In this document: in pieces, positions 1-14,260 of the stretch
Layout: each line of letters starts with the position of its first letter
How positions within the stretch are numbered: position 1 is the stretch's first letter
DNA from: Fratercula arctica
Lineage: Eukaryota > Chordata > Aves > Charadriiformes > Alcidae
DNA length: 64,000 nucleotides
Direction of reading: 5' to 3'
NCBI GenBank assembly: GCA_947846985.1
Contig: CANTUZ010000005.1
Span: forward strand, 19,130,389-19,194,388
Notes under the pieces: model-generated
Seen by the model: only the letters and a program-made list of their open reading frames with translations
What the model was told of the DNA's origin: nothing
The model's database searches: none
Program-made: the position numbers and the translations under genes

Positions 1-319
1 AATTTAGTGAGCAATATGTCATTCAAAGGAATGTAGGCATAACAGAATTTCACTGAAGGGCACTGATGCATTTCTTGCTGTGGTCTTGTAAGCACACAGA
101 AATCCAGTAACATGAACAGGGCTCTGAATATAACAGGGTCCTCCCACAATCAAAGGCGACCACATAATTCAGGACTAATTTTAGAAGAAGTTGCATACTT
201 CTCCTCAAAGTAGGGGATCTGGGGGAGACAACTGAAAATACACACCACAAAACTTAACTTTCCTTTCTACAAGCGCATTATACCTACAGTGCCATAAATG
301 TGCTTAGTGTTTTACAAAA

Positions 320-365
320 AATTTTGTAATTCCCCTGCCTCTAGGAGCTTATGTTCCAGGTTCAA
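320..365 (+). mobile_element. Possible MIR-like fragment
   Basis: CCCCTGCCTCTAGGAGCTTA resembles the ccctgccccaaagagcttacaatct segment of MIR-type repeats. Only about 30 bases are alignable by eye, so this is weak. Confidence 0.25.
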
Positions 366-1065
366 TAAGGTGATAATACTTCTTAGAAACGTTAAATTTA
401 CTGTAGTTATTTTAAGAAGAAACCCTAGAAAGCAAGACTATAGAACAGAACCTTGCAATGATTCAGAATATAATACCACTTCAATGCTTCTTGGCATAGC
501 TGAAGGCACTTATATTCCAGGAAAAATAAAAAATAGTTAGCACTTCACCAAGTGTCTAAAAGCTCTTTAAAAATTCAATGCTGCATATGCAATAGGCATT
601 TCGATTGTCACCCACAACAGAAATATTATTGTATATGAAGCAGTACCTGACAGCTATTTAATAACATATGACATTATACAACAATTTGTTTTGGTTTGTT
701 CACTTATTTTTAAGGACAGATTTGACAGAAATTTGGTCACAATTATGCAACTAAAACTAAGGGTGTTGAGCAAAAATCCACTGAAGGCTTTTGTCTGCTG
801 ACACCCATGAACAGTGGGCTTTCAAGGTGAAACAATGCACCAAAATTGCCAAATGAGAAATAATTTAGAAGAAGGAAAAGCAGATTGGTATTGAGGACAT
901 ATTCTGAAACTCAAACACTCAGCTAAGGGAGACATTTATGTGCCACATTCCTAAATCTACAAGACCAGAAACGGGCCCCGAATATTACTACCAGTAGCAG
1001 TAACAACTGTATTTATTCTTGTATTTCCTAAAGGTTAAATAGAAATGTTTACAGTGTCTGCTTAC

Positions 1066-1200
1066 AGTGCTAGGCATTCCGCAAGTACAGAAATGCAGCT
1101 AGGATCTCTCCCAAAGTCTAAAAGGAGAAGACAGTAAGCACGACAGGAAAGGCTGAATGAGGAAAGGCACAATGAGCACAGCAAGGACTTGAAACTGCCT
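1066..1200 (+). mobile_element. MIR-like relic
   Basis: CAGTGCTAGGCATTCCGCAA, then ACAGAAATGCAG, CTCCCAAAGTCTAAAAGG and AAGACAGTAAGCAC, follow the order of the amniote MIR-type consensus (gtgctaggcactgtacaaac, then ccccaaagagcttacaatctaa). Heavily diverged. Confidence 0.5.
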
Positions 1201-1752
1201 GTACAGTTTGAGGACTGCATGTGTGTGAGGGTGTTTACTTCAAAGAGGACACATAACCACAAAGCTAAGGGAAGGAAGGAGTCTGGAATAAGGTGAGGAG
1301 GATAAAAACCAGACAGGATTGAGGAAGAGACATTGAGATAAGTTTTGATCACACCACCAGTGAGCACAGGGGCAGCAAACTCCTCAGCCGGAATGGCAGG
1401 GTGCTCTCTGCATGGCCTCCAGCCTCTGCTGTGCCGCTTCTGCAGCTGTTAGTACCAGCTGGTGTCTCTGTCTGGTTGCTCCCTAAAGTTGCTTCCTCAG
1501 GCCACAGAGCCAGGTTGGGAGGGGAGGAGGCACAACCATGGTCCTAGTGCTACCTACATAGCCATGCCCTGGGGCTGCAAGTCCCACAAAGAGACTGACA
1601 ACACAGTCCAGTTGAGCCTGTGCTTGACTCTGCCTGGAGTCTTCCATCTGGGTCCAGTCACTCCATTTCCAAAAGAGGTATCGGTGCAACTTGAAGGGTA
1701 TCAATTATAGAGAATAACATCTGCTTGAAAGGACTATTCTGCAGATATTTAA

Positions 1753-1756
1753 AATA

Positions 1757-1782
<26 letters not shown>
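1753..1782. repeat. (AAT)n microsatellite
   Basis: About nine consecutive AAT/ATA units in intron 1, followed by an A-run. Confidence 0.9.
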
Positions 1783-1787
<5 letters not shown>

Positions 1788-2580
1788 GGACAGGATATTC
1801 AGAGCTTCCCTAATAGTGAATAAAGAAAGAAGTGATAAAAAAAATAAGAAATACAGAAAAACATATGGACAAATGATGGAAAGGAATTATTTACTGTAGT
1901 AAATGTAAGTATGAATGACAATCAAGGAAAACAAAAGAAGAATGTGGCAATGCAGACAATTAGAACATTTAGGAAAGAAACAGGAACTGCAGAACAGTCT
2001 CCAGAGAAAAAGAACAAAGTTCCAATATTAAAAATCCTTAAAAACAAGTGTAGGCCAAAAAAAAAAAAAACCACCAAACAACCCATGTTTAAATAAGCAA
2101 AAGAAATATGTCAGCATACAATACATAACAATGTCCCAATGACATGAGTGTTGCCTGGATAACCTCAAGCAGCTTCTCTAACACCTATTTGCTGATTACA
2201 GTTTGATTGAAAATAAGATCATTTCAGACTACACAAATGCAATTGAACACCAGTATTTGTTAAGACCTTAGGTTAAGCCCTCTTCCAAATAATGCTGTTG
2301 AATAACTTCAGAACTTCAAAATATCTACACACAGTAAACTGGAGCACTCAAAAATGGAAATACACTCCACATTCCAAAGTTTAGAACACAACTCTTGGAG
2401 AGGAAAAATGGTACTATTACTACTACTATATTACTTCAAAGTTCCTAATTTGATGCTCCCCACATAACACACACACTGGAAGTTTATAACGTTACTTTAA
2501 AAGGGCAGATTTACAAAAAGAATTCATGGCATAGACCCTATAATCTACTTCAACATCATTATCTATTTCTTTTATAGCAT

Positions 2581-2634
2581 AGCTTGATTAAATATGTGGA
2601 AAATTAAAAAAGAAAAAGAAAATTAAATCAAGCT
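2581..2634. repeat. Inverted repeat with A-rich loop
   Basis: AGCTTGATT (2581-2589) pairs with AATCAAGCT (2626-2634) across an A-rich loop. Partial pairing continues outside the arms. Confidence 0.6.
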
Positions 2635-4424
2635 CTATAGTATAAAGGATGATACTTGGGAATTTTTTTCCTAACATAATGAGATCATACCATTAAGGCT
2701 CCACCGCTTGTAACTTACAAGTCATTTTCTTGCTTTATGGGATATTGTCCTTCATTCAGACACACACTCCCTTATGCATTATAGATAATGTATACAGGAG
2801 ACTAAATGGAAGAAACTGCAATAAGCATTTCACACAAGATAATGGAACAGATATATGATATAAGGGAGACTCAGCATGGATGAAAAAATCCGCTTATCAG
2901 GCCCTCCACAGTATCCCAGCTATTTATGTAAAGTTTAAGCATTGTTATCTGAAGAAGGGTAGATTCACAGAGGAACAAAGTTATTAATTTGCTTTAGTAA
3001 ACCTGTGTGATAAACTATTACTCACATTCCCCACACCCATAACTTTCAAAATCTTACCTTCACTGAGACTCTGGGCTCTCTTTTGAAGTTTTACTAACAG
3101 TAAGAATTATGTGGTTGATGCCATTACTACATAATATTGTAAAGGCGCAGGACAGAACTGGGAGCAGCAGTGTGAAATTTTTAAAGGATACATTTACATG
3201 GAGGCAAAGACATTTTACCGTTACAAAATCCACAATCTTGTTAGAGCTCTCTTTACTGTCAGCTGTCCACAACCCCAAATCTAAGTTCTCCTGCTGAGCA
3301 ATAAATAAGGAAACCTCCTCTCTGGAATAATACATACTATTCAGCTTTTCTCATCATGGGAGACGTTTAATCCAAAACAAACCATTTTGGATCTCCAGTC
3401 CCTCCAATGAATTTAATAAGATCTGGATCAGGCTTCTGGAATTTAACCTAGTCTCTCATGCTTAGCTAAGACAAGAATCACTAAAATGTAAAGACTGAAC
3501 CAGCCTTTGTGCATGAGTCTCAAGGGATGTTTTCCTGGCAAACCAGGATTCTGGACTGGGTATCTCTTCCATCAGATATTAATTTCCACTATAATTCCCA
3601 ATTCTTCAGTCTGTAAATTTCAAAGAGGTCTTCAGTATTGAAACAATTTGTGGGGATGAAGGGAATCCACAAGTGAAGAACTCTAAAGCTCTTACCTGTT
3701 TTACCTGACCAGAACAACTTCACCAGCAGACAGCACGACACACAGATGTTCCCACTTTTCACTACACTTCTCTCAGTAATATCCTAGTCACAAAACTCCA
3801 TAAGGAAACTTTCAAAACAATGGCAAAACATGACAGATTGCCTGGAAACCAGATTTAGCATATTGCTCTCAACAGGGCTTCACAACTTATAGAAAAGAGC
3901 ATTTTGTAAACACTGACCACCAGTATCTCTGTTTTTAATACCCAATTTATTACCTTCACAGTCACTCTGACACGTGCCAAACAGCACATTACCTTATTAT
4001 GTCATCCAGTGTCCAAAACACGGGCATATCTTCTATGTAGAACTTGTGTTCACTGAAAAGTTTTGCTACTGATACCAACAGCACTAGTTTAGAAGCCTCT
4101 TTAATCAGCAGTTGCCTTCCACAGTGTTTTTTATAAATGTTGTCAAGTTTAAGAAAATTACTTATGTCAACAGTGTCTCCCCTCTTCTCCATGCTCAGGT
4201 TTTCAATTGCAACACATTAACACAGTATATTCCAATAATAAAAAAATAATTAATTAAAAAGGTAGACATTGCCAACAATAAAATACACATCTATTACTAA
4301 TTACTGAACCCTCCAAACCCCTCACCACTTTAAAATCTTCTGTTAAGTGAAGAATTCAAAGGACAACAAAGGTTATAGCACACAGAGGAGGAAATGATCT
4401 CCAAAACAAATAGCTCCTTCACTT

Positions 4425-4443
4425 AAAAAAAAAAAAAAAAAAA
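4425..4443. repeat. Poly(A) run
   Basis: About 19 consecutive A on the plus strand. Similar runs occur at 34690-34709, 37239-37254, 42691-42705, 44191-44208 and 49227-49241, with no recognisable retrocopy attached. Confidence 0.85.
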
Positions 4444-5499
4444 CACCAAAAAAATCAACCCTACCACTGCTTTCTTGATTGCTGGTGTGAAGTGTAGTGG
4501 CACTGAGGACCCTCAGGTAGCTAGACTGAATTCAGATACATAGTAACAACCATGAGTAACACTCATAAACAACAAAAACTCTCAAAAGAGGATTACAGCT
4601 TCAAATTACTTGTATCTCCATTTATAAACTTTGACAAATACAGGGAAAAAAGGGTGCATAGATGCAAAAAACAGGCACATACACAAGCAAAAGTTAAGAA
4701 GAGATATATAGAACAAATTAAAAACCTTGAAAAATACAGTGATAATACCATACACTGGTACATGTTCCTTTTGGAATAAAGAGTTGCTGTATTTCATGAA
4801 AAGTAAAGAAATTGCCTTAAAATTGCATGCTCCATAATTTTAAGTGTCCCTCTACCATAGTGTCTTAGTTTCAGGGTCAGAAAACCTAAAATGAGGTAGT
4901 TAAACAAAAGAGACAGACTACAATTGATAAGACCTTTTTCATTTTCTAGCACCCACACAAGACTTCCCTTCTTGGAAAGCCACATCTCTTGTGGTGGTAA
5001 CAAACCAACAATTAGAAGCACGTTAAGTAAACCCCAAAGGATTATTTTGCTTTCAATCTAATTTGTCTTTTTTTTTTTTTTTAATAAAAAATAAAAAAAA
5101 TCTTAAGTACAGGTGCAATTAGAATTACAAGCGATGGTAACCAAGACTTTAAAAAAATAGGTGCAGATACTTACCTTCCTTAACAGTAATCTTCACCTCT
5201 GAAATCTGGGTCCCAACTTACCTAATCACACAAAGACGGAGTCTTCAAAAGCATTTCAGCCCCCTACACAGTGCCTCCTTTCAAAATCTTCACCTTTCAG
5301 AAGATTCTGGTTTTAAAATAGTTTTGTCATTGATCCATAAACTCCGACACTTGTGTGTACCCCAAAGAAGAACTGGAACTTTATTTTAAATAGTCAGCGT
5401 AACTAGGAGATAATAACCTGTAAATATCAAGCCTAGAGGAAGGTCACAGTCTTGCACACACATGCTTCATCAATTTACAACCTGAAGACAATTCTACTT

Positions 5500-5519
5500 C
5501 ACCACCACCACCACCCCCC
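5500..5519. repeat. (ACC)n microsatellite
   Basis: Five to six ACC units grading into a C-run. Confidence 0.8.
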
Positions 5520-7225
5520 AATACAGTACAAAGCTACTTGTATTTCCTCTCAGAGCAAAGTGATCAAAGTCTGGTGGAAACAAGGAAGATCAATTAGCAT
5601 GACCAGATGCCTTTCAGGTTTTCCGTCATGACTCTGCATTTCCAAGCTGAGAGGTAATGTCACTCTGACCCGCGCACTGAGTTGGAGGTGAAGCAACAGT
5701 TACAACATGGAGCTGGCAAGCCAACAGCGGAAGCCGAAAGCCAAACTGCAACTCAGTTTGTGTCAGAACAGCATAAGCAGCCTTAGATCTTTCTGTGGCA
5801 ACATAAAAGGAAACTTAAAGAAAAACATCACAAGCAAGAAGATGCAGTTTGGGCGTCTCCCCTGCCACCACTTAAAATCAAACCAACGGCAAGTATTGTT
5901 TTAATCTCACCATTGCTACAACATTTCAGAAGCAAGCAAGACTGCACAAAATAGACTGCGTCAAGTAACCTGATGGACACGTGGATCTTTTTATCTCTTA
6001 TCTAAGGATGATAGATCTGGGGGCAAATTAATTGCTTATTCGTCCTGACTTGAATGCAGTTTACTGAAATTTACTGAACAAGTCTGCACAATTTGTGAGC
6101 TCTGAGACTGAATCAATCTCAATGTCCTGTTGATACATGAACTTACAACCAAAAGGCTTCCCCAAAAGAGCTAAGCGGAATGCCATTCAGCACGAAGATG
6201 ACTATCACAAGATCTCCTATTTTTTGCAATAGCTCCAGCACAAATTACCATGTTTGGCTCCTCAGAAATAACCTGCAAATTCAACACACATACAACCATC
6301 CATAGCACGGATTGGGTCTGCAGGAAAAGAGTGGAGATTACCTGCACACGAAGACTTACCCCTCCACTCCATCTTTTCACTCCACTACAAGGTAAAGGGA
6401 AACCACTCTGAGTTTGGTGTGTGAAATCACACCATTGACGGTATTACGCTAATAGATAAGCAAAAAGAAAAAAAGACATGATCAGTGATACAGGAGGAAA
6501 AAAAAAATACTACAAACAGGCTGAGTATTTCTGATGCTATGTCAGAACTGTGAACAGGCCAATTTCTGTCACAACAAAAAGAAATGATGTCCTACAGACT
6601 GACAAGGGAGCGGTTTCCTGACAGATGCAAAACTGCCTTCATGCAGTGCTGCAGCAAAGCACCAGCAAGAATGTTCTCGTTGATGAAGAAAGATCACTCT
6701 TACCTGACATGGCCTCAGAGGCTATCAAAAAGAGCAAATCCAGGACCAAAATTTCTGCTTCTGCACCAGTTGGCCCATAACTGATTGCTTACACTCCAAT
6801 GTTTGTACTGATTTCTCGGTTTAAGTTCCGTTCACTTTAATGTTGCCTTTTCTCAAATATTTTCTCTCTCAGTCTTTGGTTCTCTCTTAGATACAGTAAA
6901 AAGCAAACCAAAACACCCTATTAATGCAGTATTAATAATTCCAAAAATCTTGTTAAAACCCCTCCATACTTTATAAAACAATTTACCAGGCCTTTCAAAG
7001 ACTGAATAATGCAGGGTGTTAAGCCATCTGTGAAACGTGTGACAATTTAAAATTTATTCACTAACACAGCAAGAATACAAGACAACATCAGATTGCCAAG
7101 CCTTTGCATCTTTACATATTCTGATATTTCCAACACATATAATGCCTTTGGTTTTCCGTTACCAGGCACTAAAAGATTAGATATGACATATTTTGTCCAA
7201 GGCATTCCACCTTACTTATTACTTA

Positions 7226-7266
7226 CTAATAAATAAATAAATAAATAAATAAAGAGAGAGAGAGGG
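7226..7266. repeat. (AAAT)n-(GA)n compound microsatellite
   Basis: About six AAAT units directly followed by a GA run and then GGGGGAG. Confidence 0.9.
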
Positions 7267-7918
7267 GGAGAAACACACTGCTACTAAACATGGCTGAATT
7301 AAAAATAGAAGTTGTCTGTATTTCTTGAGGGACAGGGGGCAGAAGCACAAGAAAAACCAAACTACTCCAGGACATTAGTTACAAAAAACAGGAATGCAGC
7401 AAAAAAATTTAGAAAAATCCCAGAAGCTGCAGCAGTTGCAATGTAGGCCTCCTCACATTACCCCCTACTGTGTTCAATTCAAAAGTATCTTCAGCCAAGT
7501 GAGGGACAGAACCTTATGTAGTTCCTCATTGTTTGAGATTTACTTCCTACAACTCCCACAGCACCATAACCCACAAATCTAATTCAAAACCATTTTGGAT
7601 TGAGACAGCCTTCTCATCTTAATAGCATTTCCTGAATAATTGACTCATTTGTAGTTACCCTTATCATTTATTTCTGTAGTTCACACAAATCTGTAGTCCA
7701 CTCACAGGTCATGCCTTTTGCCCTCTCTCCTTAAAGGACTGGTCTGTTCTCACTCAAAACCTTAGATTATTTGAAAATAACCCAAATCTGATATGCTCTC
7801 AACTCATTTTAAAGAAAAGCAGCATGTCACAACAGCTGACCTGCTTGCCAGTAACACTGCAGAACTATTCCTTTCTTAAGGAGAAAGGAAAAACATCTGA
7901 AATAAATAGATTCTTAAT

Positions 7919-7943
7919 GTATCTGTTAGATACTAACAGATAC
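7919..7943. repeat. Perfect inverted repeat, 10-bp arms
   Basis: GTATCTGTTA (7919-7928), five-base loop GATAC, TAACAGATAC (7934-7943). A direct repeat of CTTAATGTATCT flanks it (7914-7925 and 7973-7984). Confidence 0.9.
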
Positions 7944-9944
7944 CTAATAGACAGATTAGATAACTTAATGTATCTTTAAGAGACTGCAGTTATGGTGGAG
8001 ACATATACCACAAAGGGATAAAGAATTTTTAGGAGGATTAAAATACCCTCAAAATTACATACAGCAAGGGTTATCTGAAATAATACCGCAGATTATTCTT
8101 GCCTAAATACCATAAATACTTTCCTGCTATTTGGATAAGCAGCTCTAGGGACACTTTTCAAAACAATGCTTTTTGATAATCTGCATTTGTTTTCAGTAAT
8201 TAGAATTAAAAAATAGGGATATTTTAAAAACAGTGAAATACAACTTCTCTGGGGATTTACAAGCATTGTTTCAAGGATTGCTTTTAGAGAATTCAGTATT
8301 GACTGAGATTCATTTCAAAAATACCACTAAATCTCATTTCTACTGGTAAGAAACCGAAAAGCACTACCTCTATGGCATAGATTACAGACCTCAGGGTCTC
8401 AATGGCTTTCCACCGTCACCTATAACTGCTGTAAGCAAGCTTTCACACATAGGGCTGCAACTCGTGAATCCTTCTCTACAGCAAATCAAAGTTTTTCCTC
8501 CATTTTAATTTAAAATAAATACATACATAAATATATATATATAAAAAAATAGAAAGTCAAAATAATCCCCCTGCCATCTCCTAAATATGACGGTGCAGAT
8601 TATATTATGCTTCCCAACCCTGCTCCCCAGGGAATTATTTTAGTAATAAAGACATACTACAGAGAGCATCTAACTCCAGCAAATTTAGTCTTGATGGCAA
8701 AGCTTGACTAAAGAAGAATAAAAACCCGGACAAAGTAGCAAAACACAGCCAAATCCTTCAGAGCAGTACTTGGTCACAGAAAAGTTAGATCTATTTGTGT
8801 GAAATGCAATTACCAGAAACTCACATGAAACCAGTTGTACTGGATAAATGCATCGGTTCTCAATTTAGTCACTAAAGTCTGAATGTGTGACTGACATAGA
8901 AATCTCACTTAGCATATGAATAGGATGCCATAGCCACGGCTCCAGTATTCACATTTCACTGAAGGAAATGCAGAGATCAGAACGGGAGACAGATTCAGGC
9001 AGTGGAGGCTGTATCCCCCCCATCTCCTACAGTTATTCAGTGCGATGTGGGTCAGGTTCAGCAAGACTTACACTTGCAAGTAAACTGGTGCAACAGGAAT
9101 AGAACATTAGATTGAAGCAGTTAATGTCAAGTCCCTGACATCTACACTACACACATAATTCAGACATTTTATTTCACTATAGATTAGCCAGTACCCTGAA
9201 ACAGCTGTCACAAATACATGAATGGTTTGCAGCTCCCTGCAGGATCAGACACTGATTCAGACCCTTTAAGACCCCATCAACAGTTGCAAATAATTAGGTC
9301 TTAAGTAATACCTCCTTTATGCCTAAATATTTTAAGATTACTGAAAGACAAGTGCTAATCAGTCCTGTGGTCACATGTGCATGGTTACATTCAATATTAT
9401 TCTATCTTGTAATAATAGTAAAGGAACAAATGTAAACATTTACAGTAAGATCATGACTTTTTAAACATGCACACCCTCAAGAAAAATGAGTATGTATGTG
9501 TTCAGATCATTTACGTACAAGAATTACATACAAAGGTTGGCTGGCTTTCTACTTCAGATAAAACCTTCAGTATAAAAAACACTTTCACATGCTGTGCGTA
9601 CACATAGACCCAAACAAATCACTCCCAAACAAAATTTCCATGCCAGGCAAAGCTTATGGTTCCAGAGCCTGATCTTATAATTGGGGCCTTCAGTAAACTA
9701 AAGAGACCGATGCCCAAATTTCACAGACCAGTCATGGTAAAATGAGAGAAATTTCACAGTTTTATTCTGCAAACAAGGAGCAAAGGGAGAGAGGTATGGT
9801 GGGCTATTTTACTTTTTAGATCTACTCATACACATAGTGCTCATATTTTCTGCAGATGTTTTAAGGTGCAGCTGAAGGGAGCACAGAATAAGATAACCTT
9901 GTGGATGCAGAAAGCACATAGCAACCAGGCAACTACTTTGGAGA

Positions 9945-10015
9945 AATAAGAATTGCCATATTAAATTAGGCCAGTGATCCAGTCTGACAACAGCCTGATC
10001 AGAACACAGAGCTAG
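9945..10015 (+). mobile_element. Ancient amniote interspersed-repeat relic
   Basis: AGAATTGCCATATTAAATTA followed by GGCCAGTGATCCAGTCTGAC resembles the gccatactgggtcagaccaatggtccatctag motif of an abundant old repeat in turtles, crocodilians and birds. The family name is uncertain. Confidence 0.4.
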
Positions 10016-10841
10016 AAACATGTATTCACTGCATTCTTCCCAATCCCTCTGTATTTGTCTTTGTCCTGTCACCCACTATTTCAGCATTTGAACACGTTCC
10101 GTCTCTTCTGTATATGTTAGCAACATAATTCTCTTGGAGACTTCAAGGATGCAACAGATAAAAGTGGTATATGTGGTTTTCATTAAAAAGGATAGGGGGT
10201 TAGCTGATACTGTGAACACTATGGTGGTAGAAAAGCTTTAGCAAAAGAGAAAGGTTTTGCAACACTTCCTAAGAATAGTTACACTCAATTTGTACAATCT
10301 CCTCTATGTCCGCAGCCACAATATGAAAAAGTTTCTTTAGTATTTTATTCTAGGTTTTGTCAATTGTAATTTGCCAGAGGAGAACAGACCTAGGCTGCTC
10401 TGTAAACCTTACCCTATAACAGATATCTGTCCTATCTATCCTGTTAATGACTGGGGCAGGGCAATGAAGATCTCAAACCTGGTGAAGCGCTGGAACACAT
10501 CTGTGTAGCCTACAGTGGGGGAGAGACAACACTGCATTGCACTGGCAAAAACTTAAGTACACATTCAGTTTCCTCAAACACAGCACATGTTCCTGAGATC
10601 CAAAGACAAAAAGGCTCTATTAAATGACAGAGTTTCTTGGGCCAAAAGCAAGCTTTCAGCTTCAGCAATTCCCCACCACTCCATCCCAAACATCACAGAA
10701 GTCAACTGCTTCACCTGATTCCAGTGCAAACTTCCATCCTTGCAATCAGGAACATGCCTTAGCCATATTGTTTTATGGTGTCAGTATTCTGTACTAAGGG
10801 AATTTGTATTGATTTAAAGGCAACTGTTTTGGTAGGGCTTT

Positions 10842-10916
10842 TTTAATTTTGTTTAGCTTTTTTTGTTTGGGGTTGTTTGGGTTTTTTTGGTTTGGTTTTT
10901 TTTTTTTTTCCCCCCA
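10842..10916. repeat. T/G-rich low-complexity tract
   Basis: The plus strand is made of TTTGTTTGGGG and TTTTTTGG type units ending in a T-run and a C-run. No gene is supported; the ORF on the opposite strand is lysine/asparagine/proline-rich by composition. Confidence 0.85.
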
Positions 10917-13011
10917 AAGACGAACAAGCCCAACCACCACAGGGAGCATTGGCAGCAAAGATGCTGAGAAATAGATTTCATAATTCATATGTTTACTGCC
11001 AAAGTATATTTGCACACTAAGCCTCATACAGCTGACTTGGAGCTGAAAAGATCTTTTTTCTTTGGCCCTTCAAAGTTTGATAGCTACTTCCCATATGAAA
11101 GCTCAACAGGAAGCGAGGCTGCTTGTATCAGTTCTTGGACACTCTGGCAAACCTGCACACTGAAATCCTGCATTAGTGGGAAAACTCCTATAGGCCCACA
11201 GTTACAATAGCAACATTGACATTTGGAAGATCACCACGGAGAGTTTCTTTTTCCTAATTATCGTAGGGAACTGTAGTGTTGGGGGGGAGGTTTAATAATT
11301 TTTTCTATAGCCAGCAGAAAAGAAACTGCAACCACCAAGCCTCAAAGGATAAGTTGGAAATATATAAGCAGAAAAAGATGATTTTTTGCAAACTCTCCCC
11401 ATTCATCCCCAAATATGCAAACTATCCCTATAGTTCCTCAGGAGTTTCCAGTGGATAACTGTATGTTTCAGTACAATAAAGTGTCACAGTCAAGAGCAAC
11501 TGCTGATCTTCATCAAAAAACATGAATTCCATTTGGATGCTATCCAACAGGCACAACTCCCAACTTTCAGTAAGTAGACTGAAGCTTGTATATGGCATTT
11601 CTTACTGTGTTACAGATAGTGGGAATTCCTAACTAAGCCCAGCATCTTTCTGAAGGACCTCATACTTTTAGATCCAACACAATACAATCAGATAAACTAA
11701 GTAGTTACTACTTTGGAAAACTCTGCCTGAATGTTTGCAGAAATGGGTCAGGTGCTATACTGGATCACATCAAACTGCCAGCGCCTACCTGCTATTGGGT
11801 AAAAAGTAGTTATATGAGCAGCACAACTAAAGAAGCCTGCTGTCCTGCAGGTATTCAGTTCATACCAGATTCTTTGGGGCAAGCTTTTCTGTACTTGAGA
11901 TATGTGAAACATCTCTCTTATATACAGATTCTCTGATACCTAGAAAAGGCTGAGCTTCCACTACAGTATTTGCCTTGAAAAGAGCACTAACCCAGCTTCT
12001 TTCCTCTAACCAAGAGTCTGTTTTCAACAAACTTTTAGAAATTCAGTATTTGTGCCGCTGCTACCCCTCTGTCCCCTTTGTGCAACTAGCCAACATGTTT
12101 TTAACTTAGAGGCACACAGAAAGCTGTATTAGACTGAACCACAGGAAAGTATTTCAGAGATGTCACAGAAATCCTGGACCAAATATTGATCCCAGACCAA
12201 GTACTACAACTACACTAACTGAAAAATAGATTTCAAATTACAGGAACAAGACGACAGAAAGGGAAATTTTGAAACCCGAAAAAATTTACTGGGAAAAAGC
12301 AGCTGAAGTGCTATTTATAACTAGGGTAGCAATAGGTATTTACCACATGTCACTATCAATTACAAGTTTTTGCTTATGCAGCACTAGGAGACAATAAATA
12401 AATTTTTATCACAGGCACAATCACCTTGTTTCAGCAGCACAAAAGATTAATTTGATCCGACACTGTAACACATCTCATCCTAAGGTGGCAGCAATAATAT
12501 GCAGCTATTCCCGTCAATGGCGAGTATCATCCACACCCTCACATTAAGGTGCAAACCTTCAGCATTGATATCCCAAAATGCTACATTGACTGATAGAGCC
12601 TCTCAAATACCAGTGCGTAGAGTAAACAACAGAAATTGAATGCTGTGCTGTCAACAGAGTGGTACTAAATAGGGTGTGTAATTAAGCAGTATCCAAATGC
12701 ACTAACACTAAAAGTATTCCCGAACTGTTCCTTTCCAACACTGGTTTATTCCATTTGTTAATGACAATGCAAAACAATCCTTCTGCTCTATATATATATG
12801 GAACTGGCTAACAGTCCTGATTTTTTAAATATCCAGGAAAGTAGTGGCTCTTAAAAGATAGCACAGGCCCATTTGAACACTCATTGGCTAGCAGCGACTG
12901 GCTAGCAGCTACTAATAGCCAACTCAGCTTCTCCACACCCTACCAAATATTCAAGTTCCATCCTATTGACTCGTTCTCCTGTTTCTCCAGATACCTACAG
13001 GATGCAAAATA

Positions 13012-13139
13012 GAGGGGGGTTGGGTTTGGGATTTTGGTTGTATGTAGTTTTGGTTTTGTTTGTTTTTTGTTTGTTTGGTTTGGGTTTTTTTTGTGTTGTT
13101 TTTGTTTTTTTGGGTTTGTTTGTTTGGTTTTTTTTTTAC
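13012..13139. repeat. T/G-rich low-complexity tract
   Basis: About 130 bases almost entirely of T and G (TTTGGTTTGGGTTT, TTGTTTGTTTGG). The hydrophobic F/V/W/L/G-rich ORFs crossing it on the plus strand are artefacts of this composition. Confidence 0.9.
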
Positions 13140-14260
13140 TGGATCTTCATAAACTCTGCCAAGAGTTAAAACAAAAACTCTTATCTTTGTGTTCTGCATC
13201 TCAGACTTGTCCTGGGAACTTCGGACAAACATCTACACTAACCTCCAAAAAAAAAGGAAGATGAATTGCACAATTCTGCTCTCCATTTCTCTGTCTGTCA
13301 GTAACCTTTCATCTTCAATAACAAGTAAACTGGACAAAAGAAGTAGGGAGAGGGAACAGGGAGGAAAAGCTTTTTACAGAGAGAGAACTTTTCTGAGGGA
13401 TCCAAAGATTGAAGAAAACCTGCCTTCTTCCTGCATTAATGCACTGCAGTCAGAGGTGCAATTTGTAAGTCTCCAGCATCATGACTAGTGCAAGATGCAA
13501 AACAAGAACCAGAAAGGATTCATTACCTGCTTTCTTAGATTCATTTTCCTCCAATCATTTTGTTATTATTTGTGTTATGACACCATAATAGCTCCAGTCA
13601 AGATCAAGTTTTCTTTCCTCTAGTCACTGAGAAAACAGACAAGTAAGAGAAAGGAAACTTCATTTACTTTCATTTTACCGACTGGAAGCTAAAACACACA
13701 GAATGACGGATAAGCCCAAGCAAACACAGCTTGTGAAAGAAACAGAAACCTGCATGTAGACCTCCTGAGAGAATCAAAAGAAAGGTTGCATTTCCTACCT
13801 CGTTTTGCTGCAGGAAGCAAAAAGAATTTTGAAAAAGCAAGAAATGCTTTTGTTGGTTAGTCCATGGGTACCACTTGTGCACTAGAAAGAAATTATTTCT
13901 TTGGTTGCCATAGATATTAGTCTCAAGTAAAAAAAAAAATTTGATTTTTTTTTGTTTGTACGGTTGGGTTTAGTTTGTTGGGCAGCTATTGGGAGGTGGA
14001 GGGAACAAGTAAGGAGGAGAACAGAATTAAATCCATTTCAGTTTAGAAAATAGAGAACTCAGTTCTTCTTGAATGGGGATTGTCCCAATCTATCTCTGCT
14101 TCTGCAAAGCTGAGCAACTGCAGTTCAGACAGAACTATACTTTTCTTGAGTGCCATGCTCAAGATAGCTTTAATTGCAAATGGATTTCAAATAAAGTGAT
14201 AGAGAGAGATAAGTGCATTAGGGAAAGAAAAAAAAGCAACAAGATGCCTCCATTTCTTAC

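Noticed and set aside
1380..1710. G+C-richer pocket with ORFs on both strands
   Set aside because: Looked exon-like at first, but no recognised protein and no paired splice sites.
13034..13264. Phenylalanine/valine-rich 'membrane-like' ORF
   Set aside because: It translates a T/G low-complexity tract; the hydrophobicity is compositional. The same holds for the ORFs at 17596-17869 and 40699-40980.
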